In this document: positions 1-9,065 of the stretch, one piece after another
Numbering within the stretch: position 1 is the stretch's first letter
Layout: each line of letters begins with the position of its first letter
NCBI RefSeq assembly: GCF_900091625.1
Contig: NZ_FMIC01000002.1
Coordinates: forward strand, 1,364,001-1,428,000
Reading direction: 5' to 3'
Length of the DNA: 64,000 nucleotides
Source of the DNA: Micromonospora peucetia
GTDB lineage: Bacteria; Actinomycetota; Actinomycetes; Mycobacteriales; Micromonosporaceae
Notes under the pieces: model-generated
The model's input: only the letters and a program-made list of their open reading frames with translations
Told to the model about the DNA's origin: nothing
The model's database searches: none
Position numbers and translations under genes: made by a program

Positions 1-441
1 GGGTACGCGGTGGGCATGTTCGCCGGTGTGCTGGTCGCGATGCGGATCAGGACGACCCGTCCGCTGCGAGTGGCCGTGCTCGCCGTGTCGGTGCTGGGAC
101 TGCCGGCGCTGCTGCTCGGATCCGGCGCCGCGCTGCCGTTCGTGATAGCCGCCGCCGTGCTGGCCGGGGTGGCCTTCGACGTCTTCGGGGTGCTGTGGGA
201 GACGACCGTCCAGTCCGAGGTGCCGACCGAGGCGATGTCCCGGGTGAGTGCCTACGAGTGGCTGGGGGCGGTGGGCCTCGGACCGCCGGTCATGATCGCC
301 GCCGGCTTCGTCGTACCCGAGATCGGCGTACGAACGACCCTGCTCGGTCTGGCCGCGGTGATCTTCGTCGCCGCACTCGCCCCGTTGGCCAGTTCCCCCG
401 TCCGGCACTACGAAAGGCAACCCGATGGCCGAGTACGTTGA
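1..441 (+). CDS. MFS transporter, C-terminal part (5' truncated by window edge)
   Basis: The reading frame is open from base 1 and ends at TGA 439-441, giving the last 146 residues of a membrane protein. Visible are hydrophobic segments separated by short Arg-rich loops, e.g. VAVLAVSVLGLPALLLG, AAAVLAGVAFDVFGVLW and TTLLGLAAVIFVAALAPLA. The segment reading VFGVLWETTVQSEVP followed by EAMSRVSAYEWLG is typical of the second half of major facilitator exporters of the MFS_3/enterobactin-exporter type, where it spans TM10. The substrate cannot be told. The stop overlaps the start of the next gene by 17 bp, so the two are probably co-transcribed. Confidence 0.75.
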   Translation, partial: GYAVGMFAGVLVAMRIRTTRPLRVAVLAVSVLGLPALLLGSGAALPFVIAAAVLAGVAFDVFGVLWETTVQSEVPTEAMSRVSAYEWLGAVGLGPPVMIAAGFVVPEIGVRTTLLGLAAVIFVAALAPLASSPVRHYERQPDGRVR

Positions 442-1168
442 CGCCTTCGCCACGGCGTATGACCGCTTCTGGGCGCCGTACCCGGAGCGGATGGGCGACG
501 CGTGGCTGCGGCTGCACGCACAGGTGGCACCCGGAGCCGAGCGGAGCCTGCTCGATGTCGGCTGCGGTACCGGCATCGTGGCCGCCCGGTTCGCCGCCGC
601 CGGCTACCGGATCGTCGGGGTCGACATCTCCGAGGCGATGATCGCCCGTGCCCGCGAACGGCTGGCCGGCACCGACGCGGTGCTGATCGCCGCGGACGCC
701 ACGGACTTCGAGGTGCCGCGTCCCTGCGCGTTCGCGCTCTCCACGTACGACATCCTCAACCACGTCGGCGAAATCGACCGGGTCCGCGCCTACCTGCGCC
801 GCGTCCACGCGGCGGTCGCGCCGGGCGGATGGTTCGGCTTCGACATGTCGACGATCAGAGGGCTGCGCGCCGATGTCCCACCGGTCACCCGGCAGGACGG
901 GACAGCCTCCGTCGTGGCGGCTCGTGGCCCGCTCGACGGCGACCGCCGCCCGCTGCACATCACCGGCGAGCTACGCACCGACGACGGCCGCGCGACCCCG
1001 TTCGCCACGACGATCACCAACACCGCCCATCCCGTCGCCGACGTGCTCCGCGCCCTGACGGAAGCCGGCTGGGTGCCGAGCCACGTCGCCGCCATCGACG
1101 ATCTGCTCACCCCGGTACCGGACCCGGAGGCGCTGCCCCGGGTCGCGGTGGTCGCCCGACGCGACTGA
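425..1168 (+). CDS. class I SAM-dependent methyltransferase
   Basis: A 247-residue soluble protein with a Rossmann-fold methyltransferase core. Motif I is LLDVGCGTGIVAARF at about residue 40, followed by the acidic strand end GVDIS that binds the SAM ribose, and the motif IV region FALSTYDILNHV. The C-terminal half resembles small-molecule methyltransferases of the Methyltransf_25 type. The ATG at 425 lies inside the end of the preceding transporter gene, suggesting translational coupling. The substrate is unknown. It faces the next gene tail to tail. Confidence 0.8.
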   Translation: MAEYVDAFATAYDRFWAPYPERMGDAWLRLHAQVAPGAERSLLDVGCGTGIVAARFAAAGYRIVGVDISEAMIARARERLAGTDAVLIAADATDFEVPRPCAFALSTYDILNHVGEIDRVRAYLRRVHAAVAPGGWFGFDMSTIRGLRADVPPVTRQDGTASVVAARGPLDGDRRPLHITGELRTDDGRATPFATTITNTAHPVADVLRALTEAGWVPSHVAAIDDLLTPVPDPEALPRVAVVARRD

Positions 1169-1183
1169 CGGGCGCGGTCAGTC

Positions 1184-1206
1184 GTCCCCGGCGCCACCGC
1201 CGGGAC
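1184..1206. terminator. hairpin between convergent genes
   Basis: The sequence GTCCCCGGCG-ccac-CGCCGGGAC folds into a GC-rich stem with one bulged C. It lies between the rightward methyltransferase gene and the leftward permease gene. There is no T-run, as is common for high-GC actinobacterial terminators. Confidence 0.35.
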
Positions 1207-1303
1207 GGCTGTGGCGGTGCCGTTCGGTTTGCTGGTCCAGCCGGTGGCCGTCTCCGCCCACGCGGTCGATCCGCGCCCGGGTGCGCCCCACCGGCGCGGG
1301 CGG

Positions 1304-3505
1304 CTACCCGCCCGGGTGCACCGGGAGGCTGGTGACCACCACCCCCGGCAGCCGGCGCAGCGCGGCGCGCAGCCGCTGCTCGGTGCGGCTGTGCAGCAGC
1401 CGGTGCCAGCGGCTGCGCACCACCACCTCCGGCACGACGACGGTCAGCACCAGATCGGCCCGGGAGGCGTGCAGCGCCTCCAGGTAGTGCGCGAGCGGCC
1501 CGATCACCGCCCGGTACGGGGAGACGATCGTCTCCAGCCGCAGGTGGTCACCCCACGCCCGCCACTGTTCCCGGAACCGGTCCGCCTCCGGCTCCTCGGG
1601 GGCGATGTGCACGGCCAGCGTCGGCTGCCCGAGCGAGGCCGCGTACGCCAGGGCCCGCAGCGAGGCCCGGTTCAGCCGGGCGACCGGCACCACCACCAGG
1701 TGACGTACCTGCTCGGGCAGTTCCTCCTCCTCCGGCGCTGCGGGCCCGGCGGCGGGCGGCGCAGCCGGCACCACCGACGGCCCGGGCGCCGGGCCACCCG
1801 ACGGCGGGTGCAGCGCCAGAGACCGGTGCAGCCTCTCGTAGTGCCGGTGGATGGCCCCGAACAACAGGACCAGCAGCGGCACGGCGACGACCACCACCCA
1901 GGCGCCCTCGGTGAACTTGGTGACCGCGGCGACGACCAGCACCAGGCCGGAGAACGCACCGCCCACCGCGTTGATCGTCGCCCGACGGCGCCAGCCGGGG
2001 CCGCGCCGTCGTCGCCAGTGCAGCACCATCCCGGCCTGGGACAGGGTGAAGGCGAGGAACACCCCGACCGCGTAGAGCGGAATCAGCGCCTCGGTGTGCC
2101 CGCGGAAGGCCACCAGGATCACCGCCGCCGCGACGGTGAGCGCCACCAGCCCGTTGCTGAAAGCGAGCCGGTCGCCCATGTGCAGGAACCGGCGTGGCGC
2201 GTGCCCGTCCCGGGCCATGAAGAAGAGCAGCCGGGGGAAGTCGTTGTAGGCCGTGTTCGCGGCCAACAGCAGGATCAACGCGGTGGCGGCCTGGATCAGG
2301 CCGTACCAGGGGCCGCTGGGAAAGGTGACCCGGGCCAGCTGGGAGAGGATCGACTGCTCGGCGGTGGGCACCAGCCCGGACAGGTGGATCAGCCCGACCA
2401 GGCCGCCGAAGAACAGCACCAGCATCGCGACCATCCAGGTGAGCGTGGTGCGCGAGTTGCGCCACTCGGGAGACCGGAACGCGGGAACCGCGTTGGAGAC
2501 CGCCTCGATGCCGGTCATCGACACCGCGCCCGAAGAGAACGCGCGGAGCACCAGCAGCAGCCCCAGCCCCTCCACGGCCGACACCGGCGGCGGGTCGACC
2601 GGGACGAAACCCCGCCCGGCCGCGCGGAACCAGCCGACCGCGAGCAACGCCAGCAGCGCGACCACGAAGGCGTACGTGGGCAGCACGAAGAGGTTGCCGG
2701 CGGTCCGTACGCCGCGCAGGTTGCCGGCGAGCAGCAGGCCGACCACGGCCAGCCCGAGCGGCACCGTCCAGCCGGCCAACTCCGGCACCGCCGAGGTGAC
2801 CGCCCGGATGCCGGCGGAGACGGACACCGCCACGGTCAGCACGTAGTCCGTCATCAGTCCCGCCGCCGCGGCCAGGCCCGCCCCCGCGCCCAGGTTGTCG
2901 CCCGCCACGATGTACGACCCGGCCCCGTGCGGATAGGCGGCGACGGTCTGCCGGTAGGAGACGCCGACCGCGACCATGAGCAGCGCCAGCCCGGCGGCCA
3001 GCGGCAGGGACAGCCCGAGCGCCCCGCTGCCGGCGAGCAGCAGCACGGCGAGCATCGCCTCCGGCCCGTACGCCACCGAGCTGAGCAGGTCGGAGGAGAG
3101 CACCGGCAGGGCCACCAGCTTGCGCATCCGCTCGTAGAGCACGGCAGCGCTGCTCAGCGGCGGCCCGAACAGCACACGTCGCAGCCGGGTGGCCGCCCGG
3201 CCGAGCCGGCTGCCGGGCAGGTTGGCCGGCTCGGTGGCGACCAGTTCGTCCGGCTCCCCGACCCGGAACATCACGATCGGGGCGAGCCGGCCGAAACGCG
3301 TCGGAGCCGGCCGGTCGGGGTGGCGGCGCAGCGTCGGGTCCACCGGCAGCAGGTCCGCGCCGGGCGGTCGACCCCGGCGGGCGTCGCGCCACCGGTCACC
3401 GATCCGGCGTAACGCCCGCAGCTCGTCCGGGTCGAGCGGCGGGAACTCGGCCGACGGCGTGACGACCGTACCGCCCTCGCCCTCGCCGCCGTCCCGATCC
3501 GCCAT
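1304..3505 (-). CDS. APC-superfamily amino acid permease with long soluble C-terminal tail
   Basis: A 733-residue integral membrane transporter. A hydrophilic N-terminus of about 100 residues (DPDELRALRRIGDRWRDARR) precedes roughly twelve hydrophobic segments from SSVAYGPEAMLAVLLLAGSG to about residue 540. The early GPEAM stretch and the later GIEAVSNAVPAFRSPEW motif are characteristic of APC-family amino acid/polyamine permeases. The last 190 or so residues are soluble and resemble a UspA-like or regulatory tail (HLVVVPVARLNRASLRALAY). The gene stands alone on the minus strand. The substrate is not predictable, although an uptake role for an amino acid is likely for the family. Confidence 0.8.
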   Translation of the reverse strand: MADRDGGEGEGGTVVTPSAEFPPLDPDELRALRRIGDRWRDARRGRPPGADLLPVDPTLRRHPDRPAPTRFGRLAPIVMFRVGEPDELVATEPANLPGSRLGRAATRLRRVLFGPPLSSAAVLYERMRKLVALPVLSSDLLSSVAYGPEAMLAVLLLAGSGALGLSLPLAAGLALLMVAVGVSYRQTVAAYPHGAGSYIVAGDNLGAGAGLAAAAGLMTDYVLTVAVSVSAGIRAVTSAVPELAGWTVPLGLAVVGLLLAGNLRGVRTAGNLFVLPTYAFVVALLALLAVGWFRAAGRGFVPVDPPPVSAVEGLGLLLVLRAFSSGAVSMTGIEAVSNAVPAFRSPEWRNSRTTLTWMVAMLVLFFGGLVGLIHLSGLVPTAEQSILSQLARVTFPSGPWYGLIQAATALILLLAANTAYNDFPRLLFFMARDGHAPRRFLHMGDRLAFSNGLVALTVAAAVILVAFRGHTEALIPLYAVGVFLAFTLSQAGMVLHWRRRRGPGWRRRATINAVGGAFSGLVLVVAAVTKFTEGAWVVVVAVPLLVLLFGAIHRHYERLHRSLALHPPSGGPAPGPSVVPAAPPAAGPAAPEEEELPEQVRHLVVVPVARLNRASLRALAYAASLGQPTLAVHIAPEEPEADRFREQWRAWGDHLRLETIVSPYRAVIGPLAHYLEALHASRADLVLTVVVPEVVVRSRWHRLLHSRTEQRLRAALRRLPGVVVTSLPVHPGG

Positions 3506-3676
3506 CGGCCTTCCCGTCCCGGTGTTTCCCTCCTCCGCACTCTCACGGACGCGGCCGGCTCCGGCAGCGAAACGGCCGTTCCCGCGCCGACGAGTGGCGT
3601 CCGCCGCGTCGCCCGGCGGTGCGGTCGGTCCGCCGGACCGAAGCGGATCGAGCCGCCGGCCGGGGAGTCGGGCGGC

Positions 3677-4639
3677 TCAGTCGGGCAGCGGGCCGGCGTC
3701 GGCGGGGACGACGGTGGGCACCGGTGGGATGCGGCGGGCGGCACGGGCGCCGCCGAGCACCACCACCGCGACGCCGGCCAGGAGCAGCGCCAACCCGAGC
3801 AGGGCGGTCACCCCGGGCAGCTGCCCCAGCCAGGCCCAGCCGAGCAGGGCCGCGCCCGGCGCCTCCAGCAGCACCAGCACGCTGACCGTGGTCGCCGAGA
3901 CCTTCCTCAGCGCGTAGTTGAACATCGAGTGCCCGAGCAGTTGGGCCCCGGCGACCAGGGCCAGCACGGCGGCCCAGCTGCCGGCGTCGAAACCGGTCAG
4001 TGGTACTCCGCCGACCAGGCAGACCAGCAGCAGGAGCAACGCGCAGACGCCGTAGCAGATGGTGGTGTAGGTGGTCGTGCTGATCGTCGTACGAGCCCGC
4101 TCGCCGAACGCGGTGTAGACCGCCGCGAACATTCCACCGGCCACCGCGAGCAGGTCGCCGGCGACGGCCCGGCCGGAGACGGCGAAGTCGGCCCCGGTCG
4201 CCACGCCCGCCCCCGCGACCGCCACCGCGATGCCGGCCCACACGACGCCCGGCAGCCGGCGGCCCTGGACGCGGGCGATCAGTCCCTGCCAGACCGGCTG
4301 GGTGGCGCACAGCGCGGTCGCTGCGGCGACCGAGGTGAGCCTGGTGCTGGGCATCCAGGTGGCGAAGTGCGCGGCGAGCGCCACGCCCGACAGCATGCAG
4401 TAGACGCCCTCACGCCGACCGGCGCCGACCGTCAGCGACCGGAACTCGGCGCGTCGCCGGGCCATCGAGAACGGGCCCAGCACGACGACCGAGAGCAGGT
4501 TGCGCCAGAACGCGACGGCCAGGGCCGGCGCCGCCGCGAACGCCACCAGCGGCGCGGACGACGAGACGGCGACGACGGCCAGGGCGAGCGCCCCGGTGGT
4601 GACCGGGTCGAGCGGCGGGCGGCGCGGTGCGGGGGACAC
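3677..4639 (-). CDS. EamA/DMT-family exporter
   Basis: A 320-residue protein of ten hydrophobic helices arranged as two EamA repeats, e.g. TTGALALAVVAVSSSAPLVAF at the N-terminus and SVLVLLEAPGAALLGWAWLG in the second repeat. The sequence WRNLLSVVVLGPF is the usual end of the first helix pair. Members of this family export metabolites such as amino acids. It starts with GTG at 4639. It is divergent from the HAD gene at 4745, with only 105 bp between the starts, so the two promoters share that gap. Confidence 0.8.
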   Translation of the reverse strand: MSPAPRRPPLDPVTTGALALAVVAVSSSAPLVAFAAAPALAVAFWRNLLSVVVLGPFSMARRRAEFRSLTVGAGRREGVYCMLSGVALAAHFATWMPSTRLTSVAAATALCATQPVWQGLIARVQGRRLPGVVWAGIAVAVAGAGVATGADFAVSGRAVAGDLLAVAGGMFAAVYTAFGERARTTISTTTYTTICYGVCALLLLLVCLVGGVPLTGFDAGSWAAVLALVAGAQLLGHSMFNYALRKVSATTVSVLVLLEAPGAALLGWAWLGQLPGVTALLGLALLLAGVAVVVLGGARAARRIPPVPTVVPADAGPLPD

Positions 4640-4744
4640 AGGGTGAAATCCTCACACGTGACGGGGCATCACCTACCGTCAACGCTCCGTTACGATCATG
4701 CCGTCCGCGCCGGCGATTCCCCTACCGCCCGGAGGCGCTCCCCC

Positions 4745-5476
4745 ATGCCCACGTACCAGGCGGTCCTGTTCGACTTCTTCGGCACGCTGACCCGTTCCGT
4801 CCAGCGGGGTGCGGCCCACCGGTCGACCGCCGAGTTGCTCGGATGCCCGCCGCGCGCGCTCGTCGAGGTGCTCGACCGCACCTACTACGAGCGGGCCTGC
4901 GGGCGGCTCGGCAACGCCGAGGCGACCCTGCGCTGGGTCTGCGAGCAGGCGGGCGTGCACCCCTCGGACGACGCGGTCCGCTCGGCGGTCGCCTCCCGCC
5001 ACCGGGCCATCCGCGCCGACACCCGGCTGCGGGACGAGGCGGTGCCCACGCTGGCCGCGCTGCGCCGGCTCGGCCTACGGACCGGGGTGATCAGCGACTG
5101 CACACACGAGCTGCCGGCGTTCCTGCCGCAGTTGCCGATCGCCCCGCTGCTCGACGTGCGGGTCTTCTCCGTACAGGTGGGACGCTGCAAGCCGGACCCG
5201 GCGCTCTACCAGGCGGCCTGCCGGCGGCTCAGCCTGGCACCGGCCGACTGCCTCTATGTCGGCGACGGCGGCAGCCAGGAGCTGACCGGGGCGGAGCGGG
5301 CCGGGATGACAGCCGTACGGCTGGCCGCACCGGACCTGGCCGGCCACATGGTGTTCAACGCCGACGCCGCCTGGATCGGGCCTGCGCTGCACTCGCTCGA
5401 CGAGGTGGTCGACCTGGTGCGGGCCACGACCGTGCCGCCGGGCCCCCCGCTGCCGGCCGCCTGCGGCTCCTGCTGA
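4745..5476 (+). CDS. HAD-superfamily hydrolase
   Basis: A 243-residue protein with all four HAD motifs. Motif I is FDFFGTLT (nucleophile Asp; the second acidic position is Phe, as in the haloacid-dehalogenase-like DxYGT subgroup). Motif II is VISDCT, motif III is the Lys in CKPDPALY, and motif IV is YVGDGGSQELTGA. An alpha-helical cap lies between motifs I and II. ATG 4745 was chosen because GGAGG at 4731-4735 sits 9 bases upstream; the upstream open frame has no family match. It is probably a phosphatase for a small phosphorylated metabolite. The C-terminus PPLPAACGSC is a Cys-containing tail I cannot explain. Confidence 0.8.
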   Translation: MPTYQAVLFDFFGTLTRSVQRGAAHRSTAELLGCPPRALVEVLDRTYYERACGRLGNAEATLRWVCEQAGVHPSDDAVRSAVASRHRAIRADTRLRDEAVPTLAALRRLGLRTGVISDCTHELPAFLPQLPIAPLLDVRVFSVQVGRCKPDPALYQAACRRLSLAPADCLYVGDGGSQELTGAERAGMTAVRLAAPDLAGHMVFNADAAWIGPALHSLDEVVDLVRATTVPPGPPLPAACGSC

Positions 5477-5492
5477 CCTCGGCCCGCCCGCC

Positions 5493-6002
5493 TCAGCGGC
5501 GGCGGACCCGGTGCAGGCGGAACGGTTTGCGGGTCACTCGCACCGCCGGCGTCTCGCGGGGCACCTCGGCCAGCGAGTCGGCGGGCAGCCCGGCACCGGC
5601 GACCGGCTCGCCGGCCGGGGTCAGCCGGTTCACCGCACAGCCCTCGGCCGCCCAGCGCTCCACCAGTTCGGCGGTGGATCCGGACGCGTTCAGCCGCTTC
5701 GCGGCCACCAGCGGCGCGGCGGTCTCCCAGTGCTCGGTGCCCGGCGCCAGGCGGCTCACCCGGGCCGGCCAGGTGACGATCCGCCCGCCATGGTCACCGC
5801 GGAGCGTGACCTGCGCCTCGGTCGCGTCGGCCAGCCCCGGCGCGGACTGTTCCCCCGGGCCGCTGACCACGAAGAGCGCCCCCTCCAGAGGTGCGCACCA
5901 CAACGCGAGCGCCGGCCCACCGGGCACGCTCACCCAGGCCACGGCGGCCTTCTTCATCGCCTCGTCGACCAGGGGCGTGCTGGTCCGCTCCACGTCGGTC
6001 AC
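5493..6002 (-). CDS. conserved hypothetical protein
   Basis: About 169 residues starting VTDVERTSTPLVDEAMKK. No enzymatic motif was recognised. The alternation of short strands (AVAWVSVPGGPALALWCA, GALFVVSGPGEQSAPG, EAQVTLRGDHGGRIVTWPARV) suggests a beta-barrel similar to the split-barrel FMN-binding/pyridoxamine-oxidase-like folds, but that is only a visual impression. The GTG at 6002 is preferred; the frame stays open to a GTG at 6071, which would add 23 residues lacking conserved character. It lies 91 bp downstream of the phzF gene on the same strand and may be co-transcribed with it. Confidence 0.6.
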   Translation of the reverse strand: MTDVERTSTPLVDEAMKKAAVAWVSVPGGPALALWCAPLEGALFVVSGPGEQSAPGLADATEAQVTLRGDHGGRIVTWPARVSRLAPGTEHWETAAPLVAAKRLNASGSTAELVERWAAEGCAVNRLTPAGEPVAGAGLPADSLAEVPRETPAVRVTRKPFRLHRVRRR

Positions 6003-6093
6003 CCTCGTATTCTCCCGCACCGCGTGCCTCCCGTCAGCGCCACCCGCCACCGGAACGCCGAGATCTGCCACGGAGACGTCCAGGCCCTCGTCG

Positions 6094-6963
6094 TCAGCCG
6101 ACGAACGGGGGAACGGCGATCTCGCCCCGGGCCACCGGCATCACCTGGCCGGCCACGGTGGCGCCCACCGCCTGACCGCCGGCTGCGGTCACCGTGCAGG
6201 CCAGCAGGGACGGACGGTTGATCTCGACGCCCTGGTGGACGGTGTACTCCGCGCGCCCGTCGGCGGGCAGCAGGCCGCTGGCGACCAGCCACACCCCGAG
6301 GCCCAGGGCGGCCGAGCCGGTGGCCGGGTCCTCCGGCACGCCGAGCCCGGGGACGAAGACCCGGGCATGTGCGGTTTGAGCGACGGCGTTCCAGGAGAAG
6401 ACGCTGACGTGCTCCACTCCGTACCGTGCTGCCGCCGCCGCGTTCACCCGGGCGCGGGCCACCGCGTCCGGACGGACCGGAAGGTAGGGGAACTCCAGCC
6501 CGCAACCGGCCACCCGGGGGGCCGGGCCGACGTGGTCGTCCGCGGCGAGCCCGGCCATCTCCAGCAGCGGCTCCGGGTCCAGCTCGGGGCCGAGGGTGGC
6601 CACGCCGCCCGTCAGCGTCGCCCCGGTGGGGGTGACCTCGATGGGCAGCACGCCCGCCCCGCACTCCTGGGTGACCTGCCCCACACCGAACATGCCGCGA
6701 CGGCTGGCGGTCACCGCCGCGCCGACGCTCGGGTGCCCGGCGAAGGGCAACTCCTCGGCCGGGGTGAAGATCCGGGCCCGATAGGTGGCACCGACCTGGG
6801 TGGGCGGGAGCACGAAAACCGTCTCGGAGAGGTTGAACTCCAGCGCGAGCGCCTGCATCTGCTCGGTGGCCAGCCCTTCGGCGCCGAACACCACCGCCAG
6901 CGGATTGCCGGCGAACGGGCGATCGGTGAAGACGTCCACGATCTCGTAGGACAAGGTCGACAT
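6094..6963 (-). CDS. PhzF family phenazine biosynthesis-like isomerase
   Basis: A 289-residue protein of the PhzF/diaminopimelate-epimerase-like fold. The N-terminus YEIVDVFTDRPFAGNPLAVV and the catalytic region LALEFNLSETVFVLPP, whose Glu is the acid/base of PhzF, are intact. A second-half signature appears at FVPGLGVPEDPATGSAALGL (GxxEDPATGSA). Family members isomerise or cyclise small acids; no phenazine genes are nearby, so the physiological substrate is unknown. ATG 6963 is used because the sequence MSTLSYEIVDVF matches the family start. The divergent CBS-domain gene begins only 33 bp away. Confidence 0.85.
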   Translation of the reverse strand: MSTLSYEIVDVFTDRPFAGNPLAVVFGAEGLATEQMQALALEFNLSETVFVLPPTQVGATYRARIFTPAEELPFAGHPSVGAAVTASRRGMFGVGQVTQECGAGVLPIEVTPTGATLTGGVATLGPELDPEPLLEMAGLAADDHVGPAPRVAGCGLEFPYLPVRPDAVARARVNAAAAARYGVEHVSVFSWNAVAQTAHARVFVPGLGVPEDPATGSAALGLGVWLVASGLLPADGRAEYTVHQGVEINRPSLLACTVTAAGGQAVGATVAGQVMPVARGEIAVPPFVG

Positions 6964-6983
6964 GTTGCTAGACACTAGGCGCT

Positions 6984-6989
6984 TAGGCT
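6984..6989 (+). promoter_or_regulatory. leaderless -10 element (TAGGCT)
   Basis: TAGGCT ends 7 bases before the GTG at 6997, placing the expected transcription start on or next to the start codon. There is no Shine-Dalgarno sequence. This supports choosing the second GTG (6997) over the one at 6991. Confidence 0.5.
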
Positions 6990-6996
6990 GGTGCCC

Positions 6997-8283
6997 GTGA
7001 GCACGCCGACCCGGGTCTACCTCGCCCGGCTCGCCGGAGTCGCCGTCTTCGATCCCAACGGTGACCAGGTGGGCCGGGTCCGCGACGCGGTGGCCCGGCT
7101 GCGGCCGACGCAACGCCCGCCCGAGGTGGTCGGCCTGGTCGCCGAGATGCCGATGCGGCGGCGCATCTTCCTCTCGCTGAACCGGATCACCTCCATCGAC
7201 TCCGACGCGGTCGTGCTCGGCAGCGGCACGCTCAACCTGCGGCGCTTCGAGAAGCGCCCGAACGAACTGCTCGTGCTCCAGGAACTGCTGGACCGGCGGG
7301 TGCAGGTCGAGCCCGTCGGGCAGCCAGGGTCCGTGGTCGACGTGGCGATGGAGTGCAGCCGGGGCGGCGAGTGGTCGCTGGCCCGGGTCGCCGTACGCGA
7401 GCAGACCGGCCGGCTGACCCGCCGGGGCCACCTGCACCAGGTCGAGTGGGAACGGGTACGCGGGCTCAGCGGCATCGCCGACAGCCGGGGCACGGCCAAC
7501 CTGCTCGCGGTGCTGGAGGACATGCGCCCCGCCGACCTCGCCAACGCCCTCCAGGACCTCCCCGACGCCCGGCGCAACGAGGTCGCCGCAGCGCTGGACG
7601 ACGAGCGCCTGGCGGATGTGCTGAGCGAGCTGCCGGAGCGCGACCAGGTGGAGATCCTGGCCGCGCTGGACCGGCAGCGGGCCGCCGAGGTGCTGGAGGA
7701 GATGGACCCGGACGACGCCGCCGACCTGCTCAGTGAGCTGCCGCCGCCCGAGCAGGACGTGCTGCTCGACCTGATGCAGCCGGACGAGGCCGATCCGGTG
7801 CGTCAGCTGCTCAAGTACACGCCGGGAACGGCTGGCAGCGTGATGACCTCCGAGCCGGTGATCCTGCCGCCGGACGCCACCGTCGCCGAAGCCCTGGCCC
7901 GGATCCGGGAACCGCAGCTCTCGCCCGCGATCGCCGCGCAGGTGTTCGTGTCCCGGGCGCCGATGACCACGCCGACCGGCCGCTACCTGGGCATGGTGCA
8001 CTTCCAGCGGCTGCTCCGCGAGCCGCCGGCCGACCTGCTCGGCGGCGTGGTGGTCAACGACATCGACCCGCTGCGGCCGACCACCCCGCTGCCGGAGATC
8101 ACCCGCCGGATGGCCACGTACGACCTGGTGTCCATGCCGGTGATCGACCGCAACAACCGGCTGGTCGGCGCGGTCACGGTCGACGACGTGCTGGACCACC
8201 TCCTGCCCCGGGACTGGCGGGACCGGGACGCAGCCGCGCGCCCGCCCACCGCCGCGCCGACGCTGGACGGCGCGGATGGCTGA
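6997..8283 (+). CDS. MgtE_N/CBS-domain regulatory protein without membrane domain
   Basis: A 428-residue soluble protein. Residues 1-150 or so contain two PRC-barrel-like segments (VYLARLAGVAVFDPNGDQVGRVRD). A helical-repeat MgtE N-domain follows (DDERLADVLSELPERDQVEILAALDRQRAAEVLEEM, read in parts), then a pair of CBS domains (TSEPVILPPDATVAEAL and TYDLVSMPVIDRNNRLVGAV). The transmembrane half of the MgtE magnesium channel is missing. The same arrangement, followed by a DUF1003 membrane protein and Mrp, occurs in mycobacteria (Rv1232c-Rv1231c-Rv1229c). It is probably a Mg2+ or nucleotide sensor. The stop overlaps the next start (ATGGCTGA). Confidence 0.8.
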   Translation: MSTPTRVYLARLAGVAVFDPNGDQVGRVRDAVARLRPTQRPPEVVGLVAEMPMRRRIFLSLNRITSIDSDAVVLGSGTLNLRRFEKRPNELLVLQELLDRRVQVEPVGQPGSVVDVAMECSRGGEWSLARVAVREQTGRLTRRGHLHQVEWERVRGLSGIADSRGTANLLAVLEDMRPADLANALQDLPDARRNEVAAALDDERLADVLSELPERDQVEILAALDRQRAAEVLEEMDPDDAADLLSELPPPEQDVLLDLMQPDEADPVRQLLKYTPGTAGSVMTSEPVILPPDATVAEALARIREPQLSPAIAAQVFVSRAPMTTPTGRYLGMVHFQRLLREPPADLLGGVVVNDIDPLRPTTPLPEITRRMATYDLVSMPVIDRNNRLVGAVTVDDVLDHLLPRDWRDRDAAARPPTAAPTLDGADG

Positions 8284-8890
8284 GCAGCGACGGGCGCAGC
8301 GGCTCGACCAGCCGCGCGAGCCCCGGGGCGTCAAGCTGCCCCGGTTCGACCCGGAGGCCTTCGGCCGGTGGTCCGAGGGGATCGCCCGGGGGATGGGCAC
8401 CGCGAACTTCATCGTCTACATGACGATCGTGATCGCGCTGTGGTTCGGCTGGAACACCCTGGCCCCGGCGGACCTGCGCTTCGACCCGTACACCTTCACG
8501 TTCCTGACCCTGGTGCTGTCCCTCCAGGCCAGCTACGCGGCCCCGCTGATCCTGCTGGCGCAGAACCGGCAGGCCGACCGGGACCGGGTCACCCAGGAGG
8601 AGGACCGCCGGCGGGCGACCATGCAGAAGGCCGACACCGAGTACCTGGCCCGGGAGATCGCCGCGCTGCGCAACGCGATGGGCGAGGTGGCGACCCGGGA
8701 CTTCCTCCGCTCCGAGCTGGCCCGGCTGGCCGAGGAGCTGGACGAGGCGGGCCGGCGCCGCCAGCGCCTGGAGCGGCGGCAGCAGGGGAAGGTCGCGCAG
8801 CACGGGGAAGGGCTGGAGGAACCCCGCGACGACCTGGACGGCGACTGGGCCCACGACGGCCGGCCGGGGGGCCGGGAGCCGGAGAGCTGA
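8276..8890 (+). CDS. DUF1003 membrane protein
   Basis: A 204-residue protein with two adjacent transmembrane helices (NFIVYMTIVIALWFGWN and FTFLTLVLSLQASYAAPLIL) joined by a short loop RFDPYT. The conserved QNRQADRDR motif follows, then a charged coiled-coil-like C-terminus (ELARLAEELDEAGRRRQRLERRQ). This is the DUF1003 pattern. It overlaps the MgtE_N/CBS gene by 8 bp, so the two products are probably made together and may act as a membrane anchor and sensor pair. The biochemical function is unknown. Confidence 0.85.
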   Translation: MAEQRRAQRLDQPREPRGVKLPRFDPEAFGRWSEGIARGMGTANFIVYMTIVIALWFGWNTLAPADLRFDPYTFTFLTLVLSLQASYAAPLILLAQNRQADRDRVTQEEDRRRATMQKADTEYLAREIAALRNAMGEVATRDFLRSELARLAEELDEAGRRRQRLERRQQGKVAQHGEGLEEPRDDLDGDWAHDGRPGGREPES

Positions 8891-9052
8891 GCGGCCGGAA
8901 GGGCTGAGCTGAGCGCCGTCCGCCCCACGGAGCCGGGCGAGCGGCGTTCGCCTGGAACCTCCCACTTCGCCCCGCATTTCGGCCACCCAGCCGTCGCCAT
9001 CGAATCGCTCACACCGGCCCCCGCTGGCGGCGGCGGGGCATCGGCCCCGACG

Positions 9053-9058
9053 TAGCAT
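9053..9058 (+). promoter_or_regulatory. leaderless -10 element (TAGCAT) for mrp
   Basis: TAGCAT ends 7 bases before ATG 9066 and no ribosome-binding site is present, so mrp is predicted to be read from a leaderless transcript. Confidence 0.45.
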
Positions 9059-9065
9059 TGCGGGC

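Noticed and set aside
1211..3412. A 733-codon plus-strand open frame opposite the APC permease
   Set aside because: Low-complexity Arg/Gln/Gly sequence with no family features; the minus strand encodes a convincing permease.
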